Below are positions 45,573 through 56,120 of a stretch of 64,000 nt of DNA, in pieces. The notes under the pieces are model-generated. The model was not told the DNA's origin. It saw nothing but the letters and a program-made list of their open reading frames with translations, and made no database searches. Source of the DNA: Clostridium sp. (GTDB lineage: Bacteria > Bacillota > Clostridia > Clostridiales > Clostridiaceae); the NCBI RefSeq assembly GCF_016650035.1, contig NZ_JAENWM010000001.1, positions 1-64,000 of the forward strand, read 5' to 3'. Within the stretch, counting starts at the first letter, position 1. Every line of letters begins with the position of its first letter. The position numbers were made by a program, and so were the translations under genes.

Positions 45573-46906
45573 TGTTTGGTGGATTTTTGAAGCTTACAAT
45601 TAAGATAAAGAGATGGATATTTCTAGGGATTTTTGGACTAGTGTTCACGATTTTTGGAATTATTGAGTTTATAAATAAAGAATATTTTTATCCTAGGCAA
45701 ATAGGGTTCTCTATACTATTAATAGGTCTCGGTTCGTTAATGATATATGTAGCTTTAGTAAAAGTTATTAAGTATATTATAATGTTAATAAATGCAGGTA
45801 ATCTAGATGTAACTATTGATCCTACAAAGTTTCAAGATCCAGCATATAAAAATAGGGTCCTTATGAAGGGCCCTAAGATTGTAGTAATCGGAGGGGGTAC
45901 TGGGTTATCAACTATGCTCCGAGGATTAAAGAAATATACCAATAATATTACTGCAATAGTTACAGTTGCAGATGATGGTGGGGGATCAGGAGTCTTAAGA
46001 GATGATTTAGGTATTCTTCCTCCGGGTGATATTAGAAATTGTATTTTGGCCTTAGCAGACACTGAGCCACTACTAGAAGAGTTATTGCAATATAGATTTA
46101 AAGATGGAAGATTAAAAAACCAAAGTTTTGGTAATTTGTTTTTAGCAGCTATGGATGGAATTTCAAATAATTTCGAAGAAGCTGTTCAGAAAATGAGTTC
46201 GGTACTAGCGGTGACGGGAAGGGTTATTCCAGTTACATTAGATAATATGATTTTAAAGGCAAAGCTTAAAAATGGTAAAATAATCTATGGAGAATCTAAT
46301 ATACCAAAAGCTGTCATAGAGTACAATAGTACAATAGATGAGGTATTTATTGAGCCTAAAGATGCTAAAGCGATTAAGGAAGCACTAATTGCTATAAGTA
46401 ATGCAGATGCAGTTATTTTAGGTCCTGGTAGTTTATATACTAGCATTATTCCAAATCTACTGGTAAGGGAAATAAGGGATGCATTACGCAAAACAAAAGC
46501 CTTAAAAATTTATGTTTCAAATATCATGACTCAACCTGGGGAAAGTGATAATTATGGTGTGAATGACCATATAAAAGCTATTAATAAACATGCACACTTT
46601 AAAGCTATTGATTGCGTTTTAGTAAACATAGGAAAAATAAGCATTGATTTAGAAAATTCATACCTAAAAGATAATTCCATTATGGTTAATATAAATGAAA
46701 AAGAAGTTGCAAAGCTTGGTATAAAAGTAATTAAGAGTGATTTTGTTAAGGTTATAAAAGGGCATGTAAGACATGATGAAGAAAAACTTGCAGCTATTTT
46801 AGTGGAAACAATTATGGAGAAAAAGTTATTCTATGATAAAAGGAAAATAATAGATTACTTTTATTTATCAAGGCGGTTTAAGGAAAATAAAGATAATAAG
46901 GAGTAG
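45569..46906 (+). CDS. yvcK: YvcK/CofD-like gluconeogenesis factor
   Basis: 445 residues: two N-terminal membrane spans (about 12-34 and 42-66), then the CofD-fold domain starting at [15 protein letters not shown] (about 109-123) with [15 protein letters not shown] and PPGDIRNC. Bacillus YvcK (GlmR) binds UDP-GlcNAc and supports cell-wall synthesis during gluconeogenic growth. The N-terminal membrane anchor is a clostridial variant of the cytosolic Bacillus protein. Overlap with rapZ and a 4-nt gap to whiA show a coupled operon. Confidence 0.93.
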   Translation: MMFGGFLKLTIKIKRWIFLGIFGLVFTIFGIIEFINKEYFYPRQIGFSILLIGLGSLMIYVALVKVIKYIIMLINAGNLDVTIDPTKFQDPAYKNRVLMKGPKIVVIGGGTGLSTMLRGLKKYTNNITAIVTVADDGGGSGVLRDDLGILPPGDIRNCILALADTEPLLEELLQYRFKDGRLKNQSFGNLFLAAMDGISNNFEEAVQKMSSVLAVTGRVIPVTLDNMILKAKLKNGKIIYGESNIPKAVIEYNSTIDEVFIEPKDAKAIKEALIAISNADAVILGPGSLYTSIIPNLLVREIRDALRKTKALKIYVSNIMTQPGESDNYGVNDHIKAINKHAHFKAIDCVLVNIGKISIDLENSYLKDNSIMVNINEKEVAKLGIKVIKSDFVKVIKGHVRHDEEKLAAILVETIMEKKLFYDKRKIIDYFYLSRRFKENKDNKE

Positions 46907-46910
46907 AGTA

Positions 46911-47864
46911 ATGTCATTTTCGTCTAAGGTTAAAAATGAAATTTGCAGATTTACAGAAATGAGTAAGAAAGAAGCCATGGCTGAACTGGCGGCTATAATG
47001 AAGGTTAGTGGAACAATTGGACTGGGGTCAAATAAACAAATAAATTTTCAAATAACCACTGAAAATCCTGCAATAGCACGACTGATTTTTAAATTATTAA
47101 AGGAACATTTTTTAATTCATCCAAGACTCCTTGTTAAGAGAAGTAATTCTCTTAAGAAAAATAATGTTTATGTGGTTATAATTACAGAAGAAATGGGAGT
47201 TAAAGGGCTCTTAAAGGAAGTGGCAGTACTAGAAGATGGTAATTTCTTTTCCATAGATTATACTATACCAGATAGGTTAATTGATGCTGAAGAATGTAAA
47301 CGGAAGTATATAAGAGGGGCTTTTTTAGGTGGCGGAAGTATTAGCAATCCAGAGAAAAATTATCATGTGGAATTTGTTACACATGACAGTGATTATGCAC
47401 TGGAACTATGTACACTTATTAATAGTTATGGATTATTTGCAAAAATAATTCAAAGAAAAAGTAGTTATGTAATTTACATAAAAGAGGGTGAGCAAATTGT
47501 TGACCTGCTTAATATAATTGGGGCACATACTTCGTTATTATTCCTAGAGAATGTAAGAATAATGAAGGAAATGAGAAACAATGTAAATAGGATTGTAAAC
47601 TGTGAAACTGCAAATCTTAGTAAAACAGTAAATGCTTCAGTAAGACAAGTAGAAAGCATTAAATTAATACAAAGGGAATTAGGTTTTAAGAGACTTCCTA
47701 AAAATTTAAGGGAAATTGCAGAGCTCAGAATGGAGTATCCCGATGAATCATTAAAAGAACTTGGTGCAATACTTGAGCCACCAGTAGGAAAATCTGGGGT
47801 TAATCATAGACTCCGAAGGATAGAAAAGATTGCTGAAGAATTAAGAATCGAAGGAAGGTACTAA
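46911..47864 (+). CDS. whiA: Sporulation/division regulator WhiA
   Basis: 317-residue DNA-binding protein: an N-terminal pair of LAGLIDADG-like repeats (catalytically inactive; LAAIMKVSGTIGL and GAFLGGGSISNPEKNYHVEF) and a C-terminal HTH with the WhiA signature LPKNLREIAELRMEYPDESLKELG. In Bacillus WhiA influences division and chromosome segregation, and in Streptomyces it triggers sporulation septation. AAGGAGTAG precedes the ATG. Length matches the family. Confidence 0.95.
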   Translation: MSFSSKVKNEICRFTEMSKKEAMAELAAIMKVSGTIGLGSNKQINFQITTENPAIARLIFKLLKEHFLIHPRLLVKRSNSLKKNNVYVVIITEEMGVKGLLKEVAVLEDGNFFSIDYTIPDRLIDAEECKRKYIRGAFLGGGSISNPEKNYHVEFVTHDSDYALELCTLINSYGLFAKIIQRKSSYVIYIKEGEQIVDLLNIIGAHTSLLFLENVRIMKEMRNNVNRIVNCETANLSKTVNASVRQVESIKLIQRELGFKRLPKNLREIAELRMEYPDESLKELGAILEPPVGKSGVNHRLRRIEKIAEELRIEGRY

Positions 47865-47869
47865 ATCTT

Positions 47870-49174
47870 ATGTCAAAGCATGAAGAGATTATTAATTATA
47901 TTCAGTCTCTAACAGTTGGAACAAAAATATCAGTGAGGCGGGTCAGTAGCGAACTTGGTCTTAGTGATGGTGTAGTATATAGAGCAATAAAAGAAGCTGA
48001 AAACATGGGAATTGTAAATACTGTACCTGGAGTTTGCACTATAAGAGTGGCTAAGGTGGATAAGAAGAATATTAAAAGCTTAACATATGCTGAAGTTACT
48101 GACATCCTTGGCGCGAAAGTTCTAGGTGGAAATGCAGGTATAAATAAAAGCTTAAATAAATTTATAATAGGAGCTATGAATGTAGAAAACATAAGTAAAT
48201 ATATAGGGCCAGGATACTTACTTATTGTTGGAAACCGTGAAGAGGTACAACAGCTTGCCCTTGAAAATGAATCAGCAGTATTGATTACTGGAGGATTTGA
48301 TTGTAGTGCGAGAATTAAGAGTTTAGCAAACAAAAAAGGTATACCAGTACTATCTTCTACATATGATACATTTACAGTAGCAAGTATGATAAACAAAGCT
48401 ATTTATGAAAGTATGATCAAAAAGGAAATTATTTTAGTAGAAGATGTTATGGATGTTGAGGTTACGTGTCTCATGGGGACTGATACTGTTGCTACGCTTA
48501 GGGAAATAATTGCAGAAACTAACCATGAGAGATATCCAGTATTAGATGAGAATATGAAGCTTATTGGAATAGTGACTTTAAGAGATCTGCAAGGGCACAA
48601 TGATGATAATGAACTTATTGTTAAAATAATGAATAAACACCCCATAAGTGTTACTCCTAAAACCACTGTAGCTTATGCCTCTCATATTATGGGATGGGAT
48701 GGAATAAAGATTTGTCCTGTTATTGATAAGAAGAAGGTAGTGGGAGTTCTAACTATAGAACATGTTATAAGAGCAATGGAGTTTGCACTGAGGCAGCCTC
48801 AAGTTGCTGAAACTATAGAAGATCTTATTTTAAACAGTTTTAGTTGCGAAAATGAGGGAGAGAGACTACACTTTAATGGTCAGGTTATTCCTCAAATGTT
48901 AGACCCTATTGGAACGGCTTCTTGGAGCTCACTAAATATGCTGTTATCAACTATGGGAATAATGGCACTAAGGCAAAATAATAATATTAACATTTCAGTG
49001 GATAGTATATCTACATATTTTTTAAAACCGGTACAAATAGGTAGTGTTATAGATATATATACAGAAATTCTTGATAAAGGTAGAAGCTTTTCTAAGGTGG
49101 AAATTAGTATGTACAATAAAAATAATGAGCCTGTGGCAAAGGCTATGATTTCAGCAAAAATATTTAGAAATTAA
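47870..49174 (+). CDS. DRTGG-CBS-hotdog regulator (YtoI-like)
   Basis: 434 residues in order: winged/HTH N-terminus (about 1-60, SELGLSDGVVYRAIKEAENMG), DRTGG domain (about 70-180, GFDCSARIKSLANKKGIPVLSST), two CBS domains (about 190-315, HERYPVLDENMKLIGIVTLRD and MNKHPISVTPKTT), then a hot-dog thioesterase-like domain to the end. CBS pairs often sense adenine nucleotides, so it may be a nucleotide-responsive transcription factor; no target is known. AAGGAAGG precedes the ATG. It starts 6 nt after whiA stops. Confidence 0.85.
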   Translation: MSKHEEIINYIQSLTVGTKISVRRVSSELGLSDGVVYRAIKEAENMGIVNTVPGVCTIRVAKVDKKNIKSLTYAEVTDILGAKVLGGNAGINKSLNKFIIGAMNVENISKYIGPGYLLIVGNREEVQQLALENESAVLITGGFDCSARIKSLANKKGIPVLSSTYDTFTVASMINKAIYESMIKKEIILVEDVMDVEVTCLMGTDTVATLREIIAETNHERYPVLDENMKLIGIVTLRDLQGHNDDNELIVKIMNKHPISVTPKTTVAYASHIMGWDGIKICPVIDKKKVVGVLTIEHVIRAMEFALRQPQVAETIEDLILNSFSCENEGERLHFNGQVIPQMLDPIGTASWSSLNMLLSTMGIMALRQNNNINISVDSISTYFLKPVQIGSVIDIYTEILDKGRSFSKVEISMYNKNNEPVAKAMISAKIFRN

Positions 49175-49209
49175 TGCGCTAATTTATGGTTAGAGGGGAA
49201 GTGAAAAAT

Positions 49210-52200
49210 ATGAACCAAAAATCAGAGAGTGAGGATCTAGGAAGTTTTGTACATCTTCATGTTCATACAGAGTACAGCCTTTTAGATGGCTCAGGAAAAA
49301 TCAAAGATCTTATTTCTAAAACCGTAGAACTAGGCATGAAGAGTATTGCTATAACAGACCATGGAGTGATGTACGGATGCGTTGAATTTTATAAACAGGC
49401 AAAGGCGCAAGGCATTAAACCCATTATTGGTTGTGAAATATACATAGCATCTAAATCCATGAAAATAAAGCAAGCAGATAGAGAAAATCAAACTCACCAT
49501 TTAGTACTTTTAGTTAAGAACGAAGTTGGGTACGAAAATTTGATGCGGATAGTATCAGCGGCTTCCATTGAGGGTTTTTATTATAAACCAAGGGTTGATC
49601 ATGAATTCTTGATGAAACATAGTGAAGGGATAATCGCTAGTAGTGCTTGTCTTGGTGGTGAGGTGCAGAGTTGTCTTCTACATGATAATTATGAAAAAGC
49701 TAAGGAAATAGCACTCTCGTATAGAGAAATATTCAAAGATGGTTTTTATTTAGAACTGCAATATCATGGTATGCAGGATCAGCTTAAGGTAAATGAGCTT
49801 CTAATTAAAATGTCCGAGGAAACTGGAATTCCTTTAATTTGTACTAATGATACTCATTATATTAATCAAGAGGATGCTAAGGCACATGATGTGCTTCTTT
49901 GCATTCAAACAGCGAAAACTGTTGATGAAGAAAATAGAATGAGATACCCTTCTGATCAATTTTATTTGAAATCTCCAGGTGAAATGGAAAAAGCTTTTGC
50001 TTATGTTAAGGATGCCTTAAGTAATACAGTGAAAATTGCAGAGTCTTGTAATTTTGATTACGAATTTCATGTATCTAAGCTTCCAAGGTTTCCATTACCA
50101 GAGGGGGTAGATCCTTATGGGTTTCTAAAGGAAAACTGTTACAGGGGTATGGGAGAGCTGTATAAGGTATTTAGTGAAGCCTCTGGAGCTGGATACTCTA
50201 TAGATAGCATAAATAACATAGCCGAATTAAACGCGGATGCCAAGAAGTATGTAGAGAGACTACAATATGAGCTTGATATAATAAGACAAATGGGATTTGT
50301 GGATTATTTTCTTATAGTATGGGATTTTATGAAATTTGCAGTAGAACATGATATTCCAACAGGGCCCGGTCGTGGTTCTGCTGCAGGATCTATAGTGGCT
50401 TATTCTCTAGGTATAACTAAGATAGATCCTATTAAATACAATTTGATTTTTGAACGTTTTCTAAACCCTGAAAGAGTCTCAATGCCAGATATAGATTCAG
50501 ATTTTTGTTATGAAGGACGTCAAGCAGTCATTGATTATGTAGTGGAGAAGTATGGCAAGGCCAATGTATCACAAATTATAACCTTTGGAACTATGGCCCC
50601 TAGGGCTTGTATAAGAGACGTGGGAAGGGCTATGAATTATTCTTATGCAGAGGTAGATAGGATTGCTAAGATGATTCCGTCTGTAATTGGTATAACTATA
50701 GATAAAGCGCTTGAAATGAATTCAGAGCTAAATGCACTTTATGAGGATGATGAACGCGTTGAAGCACTTATAGATATTGCAAAAGCACTAGAGGGACTTC
50801 CAAGGCATAGCTCTACTCATGCAGCAGGAGTAGTTATTGCTTCAAAGCCACTAGTTAATTATGTTCCTCTTCAGAAAAATGATGAAATGATAGTAACACA
50901 ATTTCCTATGGGAACTCTTGAGGAACTTGGTCTTTTAAAGATGGATTTTCTAGGTCTTAGAACACTTACAGTTATGAGAGATTGTGTGGATTTTATAAAG
51001 GCTAATCGATGCGTTAACATAGATTTAGATAATTTAGATATTGAGGATCATAATGTTTATAAGATGATTGGCGAAGGTAAAACTGTAGGTATATTTCAAC
51101 TTGAATCTGCAGGGATGACCAGCTTTATGAAGGAACTTAAACCTGATAATTTAGAAGATATCATTGCGGGAATAAGTTTATATAGACCAGGTCCTATGGC
51201 GGAAATTCCGCGTTATATAAGAAATAAAAATAGTACCGATAAGGTGGAATATGAAACTCCAAAGCTTGAGGAGATATTAGGTGTTACTTATGGAGTAATG
51301 GTGTATCAAGAACAAGTTATGGATATTGTTAGAAAACTTGCTGGATATTCAATGGGTAGATCTGACCTTGTACGTCGTGCTATGTCTAAAAAGAAGCATA
51401 AGGTTATGGAAGAAGAAAGGTATAATTTCATCAATGGAATTGTGGACACGGATGGAAATATAGAAGTAGAAGGATGTTTGCGTAATGGGATTACAGAAGT
51501 GGCGGCAAATCGCATCTTTGATCAAATGATGGATTTTGCTTCCTATGCTTTTAATAAATCCCATGCCGCAGCTTATGCAGTTGTAGGTTATCAAACAGCT
51601 TACTTTATGTGTTATTACCCCACAGAATTTATAGCTGCTATGCTGAACAGTGTAAAGGGTGCTAGTGAGAAAATAGCATTTTATACTAGGTATGCAGTGC
51701 AAATTAATATTGGAGTTTTACCTCCTAGCATAAATGAAAGTTTCGCAGGATTTACTGTTAAAGGTGATACTATACGATTTGGCCTTACAGCTCTAAAAAA
51801 TGTAGGCGTAAATGTAATAGACAGTATTGTGAAAAATCGAGAAGAAAAAGGTGATTTTACTGGTTTCATGGATTTTTGCAACAAAATAGATACGTCATGT
51901 GTAAACAAAAGAGCAGTAGAAAGCCTTATTAAGTCCGGAGCTTTTGATGATTTTAAAGTCCATAGGTCACAACTTCTGGCAGTTTATGAAAAAATATTAG
52001 ATGGGGTTAATAATGATAGGAAGAGAAATATCTCGGGACAAATAAATTTGTTTTTAGATTTCGAAAATGATTATAATAATTTCGAAATAGAGTATCCTAG
52101 TATTAAAGAATTTAAAAAGAAACATCTTTTAGCTATGGAAAAAGAAATGACAGGAATATATTTATCTGGTCATCCCTTAGACGAATATGAAGAGACTCTA

Positions 52201-52782
52201 AATATACAGACGGATACAAGAATATCTGACATTGTTGTGGATGAAAGCCTTGAAGAAGGTAACACAATGCTTGGTGATAGCTTTAAACTTCAAGATGGTG
52301 ATAAAGTTATTATCGGTGGCATAATATCATCTGTTTCTAAAAAAATGACTAAAAACAATGATATGATGGCTTTTATTAATTTAGAAGACTTGTATGCTAG
52401 TGTGGAAGTAATAGTTTTTCCTAAGACCTTTGAAAAGTGTAAATCCTTAATGGAAGAGGATGAAATAGTTATAATAAAAGGTCGAGTAAGTATTAGAGAA
52501 GAGGAACAACCAAAGATATTATGTGAAGATGTTAAACAACTATTAAAAATTAATAGTGAAAAAATTTATATCTTAATAGAAAATGAAACTATGATGAAAG
52601 ATGCACTAAAAAAGATAAAGCAGAACTTAGCCATTTATAGAGGAAGTACTGCCGTATTTCTTTGCACCAGTGAACCAAGAAAAATGTATGCTGTAGATAA
52701 ATCCTTATGGCTAAGTGAAGAATTAGATACTATGGAAATTTTAAGAAGTTTATTTGGAAAAAATAATATAAAAATACAATAA
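49210..52782 (+). CDS. dnaE: DNA polymerase III subunit alpha (DnaE)
   Basis: 1190-residue family C DNA polymerase. PHP domain begins at FVHLHVHTEYSLLDG with ITDHGVMYG; the catalytic aspartates are in PDIDSDFCYE and later in the VGIFQLESAGM region; an HhH motif and an OB-fold (about 1000-1090, VIIGGIISSVSKKMTKNNDMM) follow. In Clostridium DnaE acts beside PolC, probably extending primers on the lagging strand. ATG 49210 has AGAGGGGAAG 8 nt upstream, so the annotated 49186 start is too long. The C-terminal tau-binding tail looks short. Confidence 0.95.
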   Translation: MNQKSESEDLGSFVHLHVHTEYSLLDGSGKIKDLISKTVELGMKSIAITDHGVMYGCVEFYKQAKAQGIKPIIGCEIYIASKSMKIKQADRENQTHHLVLLVKNEVGYENLMRIVSAASIEGFYYKPRVDHEFLMKHSEGIIASSACLGGEVQSCLLHDNYEKAKEIALSYREIFKDGFYLELQYHGMQDQLKVNELLIKMSEETGIPLICTNDTHYINQEDAKAHDVLLCIQTAKTVDEENRMRYPSDQFYLKSPGEMEKAFAYVKDALSNTVKIAESCNFDYEFHVSKLPRFPLPEGVDPYGFLKENCYRGMGELYKVFSEASGAGYSIDSINNIAELNADAKKYVERLQYELDIIRQMGFVDYFLIVWDFMKFAVEHDIPTGPGRGSAAGSIVAYSLGITKIDPIKYNLIFERFLNPERVSMPDIDSDFCYEGRQAVIDYVVEKYGKANVSQIITFGTMAPRACIRDVGRAMNYSYAEVDRIAKMIPSVIGITIDKALEMNSELNALYEDDERVEALIDIAKALEGLPRHSSTHAAGVVIASKPLVNYVPLQKNDEMIVTQFPMGTLEELGLLKMDFLGLRTLTVMRDCVDFIKANRCVNIDLDNLDIEDHNVYKMIGEGKTVGIFQLESAGMTSFMKELKPDNLEDIIAGISLYRPGPMAEIPRYIRNKNSTDKVEYETPKLEEILGVTYGVMVYQEQVMDIVRKLAGYSMGRSDLVRRAMSKKKHKVMEEERYNFINGIVDTDGNIEVEGCLRNGITEVAANRIFDQMMDFASYAFNKSHAAAYAVVGYQTAYFMCYYPTEFIAAMLNSVKGASEKIAFYTRYAVQINIGVLPPSINESFAGFTVKGDTIRFGLTALKNVGVNVIDSIVKNREEKGDFTGFMDFCNKIDTSCVNKRAVESLIKSGAFDDFKVHRSQLLAVYEKILDGVNNDRKRNISGQINLFLDFENDYNNFEIEYPSIKEFKKKHLLAMEKEMTGIYLSGHPLDEYEETLNIQTDTRISDIVVDESLEEGNTMLGDSFKLQDGDKVIIGGIISSVSKKMTKNNDMMAFINLEDLYASVEVIVFPKTFEKCKSLMEEDEIVIIKGRVSIREEEQPKILCEDVKQLLKINSEKIYILIENETMMKDALKKIKQNLAIYRGSTAVFLCTSEPRKMYAVDKSLWLSEELDTMEILRSLFGKNNIKIQ

Positions 52783-52791
52783 ATGATTCCA

Positions 52792-52831
52792 TGCTACAAA
52801 CGGGAAAAGTATATTTATCCCGTTTGTAGCA
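52792..52831 (+). terminator. Long hairpin after dnaE without a clear T-run
   Basis: Perfect 14-bp stem TGCTACAAACGGGA / TCCCGTTTGTAGCA with a 12-nt loop, followed by AATTAAAAGG rather than T. It may stabilise the 3' end rather than terminate. Confidence 0.45.
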
Positions 52832-52900
52832 ATTAAAAGGTTTAAAACGCCATAATAGTATGGTAGTTTATAAAAATTTATTATTTATTTGTATAAAACA

Positions 52901-52927
52901 TTGAATGTTTCGATAATTTTGTATAAT
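52901..52927 (+). promoter_or_regulatory. Candidate promoter of pfkA-pyk
   Basis: TTGAAT (52901-52906) and TATAAT (52922-52927) with a 15-bp spacer, shorter than ideal. The CggR-like operator lies about 50 nt downstream. Confidence 0.45.
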
Positions 52928-52978
52928 ATTAGAGTATAAGAGTATTTTTCATATGATGGGGGCGTATTACAACCATAG

Positions 52979-53004
52979 TGGGACGAATTTTATCCCTATG
53001 GGAC
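52979..53004. promoter_or_regulatory. CggR-like operator upstream of pfkA
   Basis: TGGGAC-N6-TATC-N4-TGGGAC. The Bacillus CggR operator is CGGGAC-N6-TGTC-N4-CGGGAC: spacing is identical and the sequence differs at three positions. It lies in the leader between promoter and pfkA, the position used for road-block repression. No cggR gene is in the window. Confidence 0.65.
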
Positions 53005-53107
53005 AAGGATTAAAATAAGTAATAATTGTTTTGCAACTTAAAAAGCGATGAGAAAATAAGAATTTATAATTGTTTTATTATCTAAAGAAATACAAGGAGG
53101 AATGTTT

Positions 53108-54067
53108 ATGAAAACAATTGCGGTATTAACAAGCGGTGGAGATGCTCCAGGAATGAATGCAGCTGTTAGAGCGGTAGTTAGAATGGCAATCTATAAAGGT
53201 ATAAAAGTTATGGGAATAAAAAGAGGATATAGTGGACTTATAAATGGTGAAATCTTTGAAATGAATAGACATTCAGTTTCAGATATAATTCATAAAGGTG
53301 GGACTGTCCTTAGAACTGCTCGCTGTGAAGAATTTAAAGATGAAGAAGGAAGAACAAAGGCAGCTAATGTGTTAAGAGTATTTGGTATTGATGGCCTAGT
53401 AGTAATTGGAGGAGATGGATCTTTCAAAGGAGCGCAATTCCTATCAGAGATGGGTATATCAACTGTTGGAATACCTGCAACTATAGATAATGATTTGTCT
53501 TATACTGAATATGCTATAGGCTTTGATACAGCATTAAATACAGTACTTGATGCTATAAATAAAATTAGAGATACTTCAAGTTCTCATGAAAGAATTAGCA
53601 TAGTTGAGGTAATGGGAAGAAATTGTGGAGATATAGCCTTATATGCTGGAATTGGTGGCGGTGCTGAAAGTGTAATAATCCCTGAAAAAGGATATGAAAT
53701 TGATGATTTATGCAAAGGTATATTTGAAGGTAAGTTAAGAGGTAAGATGCATAATTTAATAATACTTGCTGAAGGTATAGGCGGAGCAATTGAGCTTGCT
53801 CATCAAGTTGAAGAAATAACAGGAATTGAATCAAGAGCTACAATACTTGGACATATTCAAAGAGGTGGAAGTCCAAGTGCCTTTGATAGAATGTTAGCTT
53901 CAAAAATGGGAGTAGCAGCTGTAGAGGTGCTTATAGAAGGTAAATCAGGAAGAGTAATTGGTATGCGAGATGGTAAAATAATTGATGAAGACATTAATAC
54001 GGCACTAGACATACCTAGAGTATTTGATGAGGAACTTTATAATATATCAAAGATTCTTTCTTATTAA
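53108..54067 (+). CDS. pfkA: ATP-dependent 6-phosphofructokinase
   Basis: 319-residue glycolytic enzyme converting fructose 6-phosphate to the 1,6-bisphosphate. Motifs: [15 protein letters not shown] (ATP), GGDGSFKGA, the catalytic Asp in [32 protein letters not shown] and [16 protein letters not shown]. These mark the ATP-dependent, allosteric bacterial type rather than the PPi type. ATG 53108 has AAGGAGG 7 nt upstream; the ATG at 53102 is too close to it. pyk follows after 75 nt in the same operon. Confidence 0.97.
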   Translation: MKTIAVLTSGGDAPGMNAAVRAVVRMAIYKGIKVMGIKRGYSGLINGEIFEMNRHSVSDIIHKGGTVLRTARCEEFKDEEGRTKAANVLRVFGIDGLVVIGGDGSFKGAQFLSEMGISTVGIPATIDNDLSYTEYAIGFDTALNTVLDAINKIRDTSSSHERISIVEVMGRNCGDIALYAGIGGGAESVIIPEKGYEIDDLCKGIFEGKLRGKMHNLIILAEGIGGAIELAHQVEEITGIESRATILGHIQRGGSPSAFDRMLASKMGVAAVEVLIEGKSGRVIGMRDGKIIDEDINTALDIPRVFDEELYNISKILSY

Positions 54068-54142
54068 ATTATATATTAAGGTAATGTTAAAATAACTTAT
54101 CAAATGATGAATTAAAAAAAATATTCTTAAGGGGAGTAATTT

Positions 54143-55900
54143 ATGAAGAAAACAAAAATTATATGTACAGTAGGACCAGCTAGTGATAATAGGGAAATTA
54201 TAAAGTGTTTAATTGAAGAGGGAATGGATGCTTCAAGGCATAATTTTTCTCATGGCGATCATGTAGAACATAAAATAAGAATGGATTTAGTAAAAGAACT
54301 GAGAGTAGAACTTAACAAGCATATTGCTATAATATTAGACACTAAAGGACCGGAAATAAGAACAGGAAATTTTGCTGCTGGTAAAGTTGAATTAAAAGAA
54401 GGCGCAAAATTTACAGTTGTTTGTGGTGAGGAAGTTGTTGGAGATGAAACTATTTGCTCAGTAACATATGAGGGATTATATAAAGATGTTAAAGTCAATG
54501 ATACTATTTTAATAGATGACGGTTTAGTTGGACTTGTAGTTGAAGAAATAAAAGGAAAAAGAATTAGTTGTAAGGTTGCAAATACTGGTATGGTAGGTAA
54601 CCATAAGGGAGTTAATGTGCCTGGAGTTTCAATAAACTTGCCCGCACTTACAGAACAAGATATTGAAGATTTAAAATTTGGAGCTTTGGAGGAAGTTGAT
54701 ATTGTTGCAGCATCTTTTGTAAGGAAAGCTGCTGATGTACTTCATATAAGACGTGTACTTTATGAAAATGGCGGAGAAAATATACAAATATTTTCTAAGA
54801 TTGAGAATAGAGAAGGGGTTAATAATATCGATGATATTATTAAATTTTCTGATGGTATTATGGTTGCAAGAGGAGATCTAGGAGTTGAAATTCCTACTGA
54901 AGAAGTCCCTATTGTTCAAAAAATGATTATTGAAAAATGTAACATTGCTGGAAAGGCAGTTATAACAGCTACTCAAATGTTAGATTCTATGATGAGAAAT
55001 CCAAGGCCAACAAGAGCAGAGTCTTCGGACGTTGCAAATGCTATATTTGATGGTACAGATGCTATAATGCTTAGTGGTGAAACTGCTAGTGGTAAGTATC
55101 CAATAGAGACAGTAATGATAATGTCTAAAATAGCACAAAGTGCTGAACAGCATCTTGACTATGCACAAAATTTAAAGAAAAAAAGAAAACAACATATCCC
55201 TAACGTACCAAATGCTATTAGTTTAGCTACTTGCAGTACAGCTATGGAGCTTAATGCTTCTGCTATTATTACTGCAACCCAAAGTGGTAATACGGCTAGA
55301 AAAGTTTCAACTTATAGACCGGAATGCCCTGTTATAGCAGTTACTCCTTATGAAAAGGTTGCTAGAAGTCTCGCATTAAACTGGGGTGTAATTCCAATAT
55401 GTACAGAAAAATCTAACTCTACTGATGAGCTTATAGATAAATCTGTTAAAATTGCATTACAGTCAGGCATCGTAGAAAAAGGAGATTTAGTAGTTATTGC
55501 TGCTGGAATTCCAGTGAATTATGTGGGGAGCACAAACATGATGAAGGTTCATATTGTTGGCAATATATTACTTCAAGGTAAAGGTAATATAGGTAAATCA
55601 GCCTATGGAACAGCTCATTATGTGAAATCTTCAAAAGAAGCTTATGATACTGTAAGCGATGGCGATATTCTAGTAGTGAAAAAATTAACCAATGATTATC
55701 TGGATATAATAGATAAAGTTTCAGGAATTATTGTGGAAGAAGGAGAACCTAGTGTAAATGTTCTTATCATATGCACAACAAAAGAAATCCCAATAATATA
55801 TAATGCAAAGGGAGCATCTGATATTATTAAAACTGGTTCCTTTATAACAATAAATACATCTAGGGGAATTGTGTATAGTGGTAGAGCTAATACTAAATAA
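54143..55900 (+). CDS. pyk: Pyruvate kinase
   Basis: 585-residue glycolytic enzyme making ATP and pyruvate. Barrel motifs are TKIICTVGPAS, SRHNFSHG (substrate Arg), LDTKGPEIRTG, the catalytic Lys/Glu in IFSKIENREGV and MVARGDLGVEIP with the regulatory loop. A C-terminal domain of about 110 residues (from about 475, GNIGKSAYGTAHYV) resembles the phosphohistidine domain of PEP-utilising enzymes and is found in other Bacillus and Clostridium pyruvate kinases. GGGGAG precedes the ATG; pfkA is immediately upstream, so CggR-like control would act on both. Confidence 0.96.
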   Translation: MKKTKIICTVGPASDNREIIKCLIEEGMDASRHNFSHGDHVEHKIRMDLVKELRVELNKHIAIILDTKGPEIRTGNFAAGKVELKEGAKFTVVCGEEVVGDETICSVTYEGLYKDVKVNDTILIDDGLVGLVVEEIKGKRISCKVANTGMVGNHKGVNVPGVSINLPALTEQDIEDLKFGALEEVDIVAASFVRKAADVLHIRRVLYENGGENIQIFSKIENREGVNNIDDIIKFSDGIMVARGDLGVEIPTEEVPIVQKMIIEKCNIAGKAVITATQMLDSMMRNPRPTRAESSDVANAIFDGTDAIMLSGETASGKYPIETVMIMSKIAQSAEQHLDYAQNLKKKRKQHIPNVPNAISLATCSTAMELNASAIITATQSGNTARKVSTYRPECPVIAVTPYEKVARSLALNWGVIPICTEKSNSTDELIDKSVKIALQSGIVEKGDLVVIAAGIPVNYVGSTNMMKVHIVGNILLQGKGNIGKSAYGTAHYVKSSKEAYDTVSDGDILVVKKLTNDYLDIIDKVSGIIVEEGEPSVNVLIICTTKEIPIIYNAKGASDIIKTGSFITINTSRGIVYSGRANTK

Positions 55901-55987
55901 AGTAATTGTTTAAAATATGTATAATTTAAACAATTATGGTTATAATTATAAATACGAATAAAACAATTTGGCAACTGATTTATTTTG

Positions 55988-56014
55988 TAGCACCTACATG
56001 GTGCTATTTTTTTT
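55988..56014 (+). terminator. Terminator after pyk
   Basis: Stem TAGCACC / GGTGCTA with a 5-nt loop and eight T. Confidence 0.85.
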
Positions 56015-56120
56015 ATTTCTATAATTATTGTGCAGTAGTTACCTTAATTATTCAACTCTTAGTATAAAAAAAGCTAAACTTACAAACTATAATTAAAAAT
56101 AAGTGTGAGGAGCGATGTAC

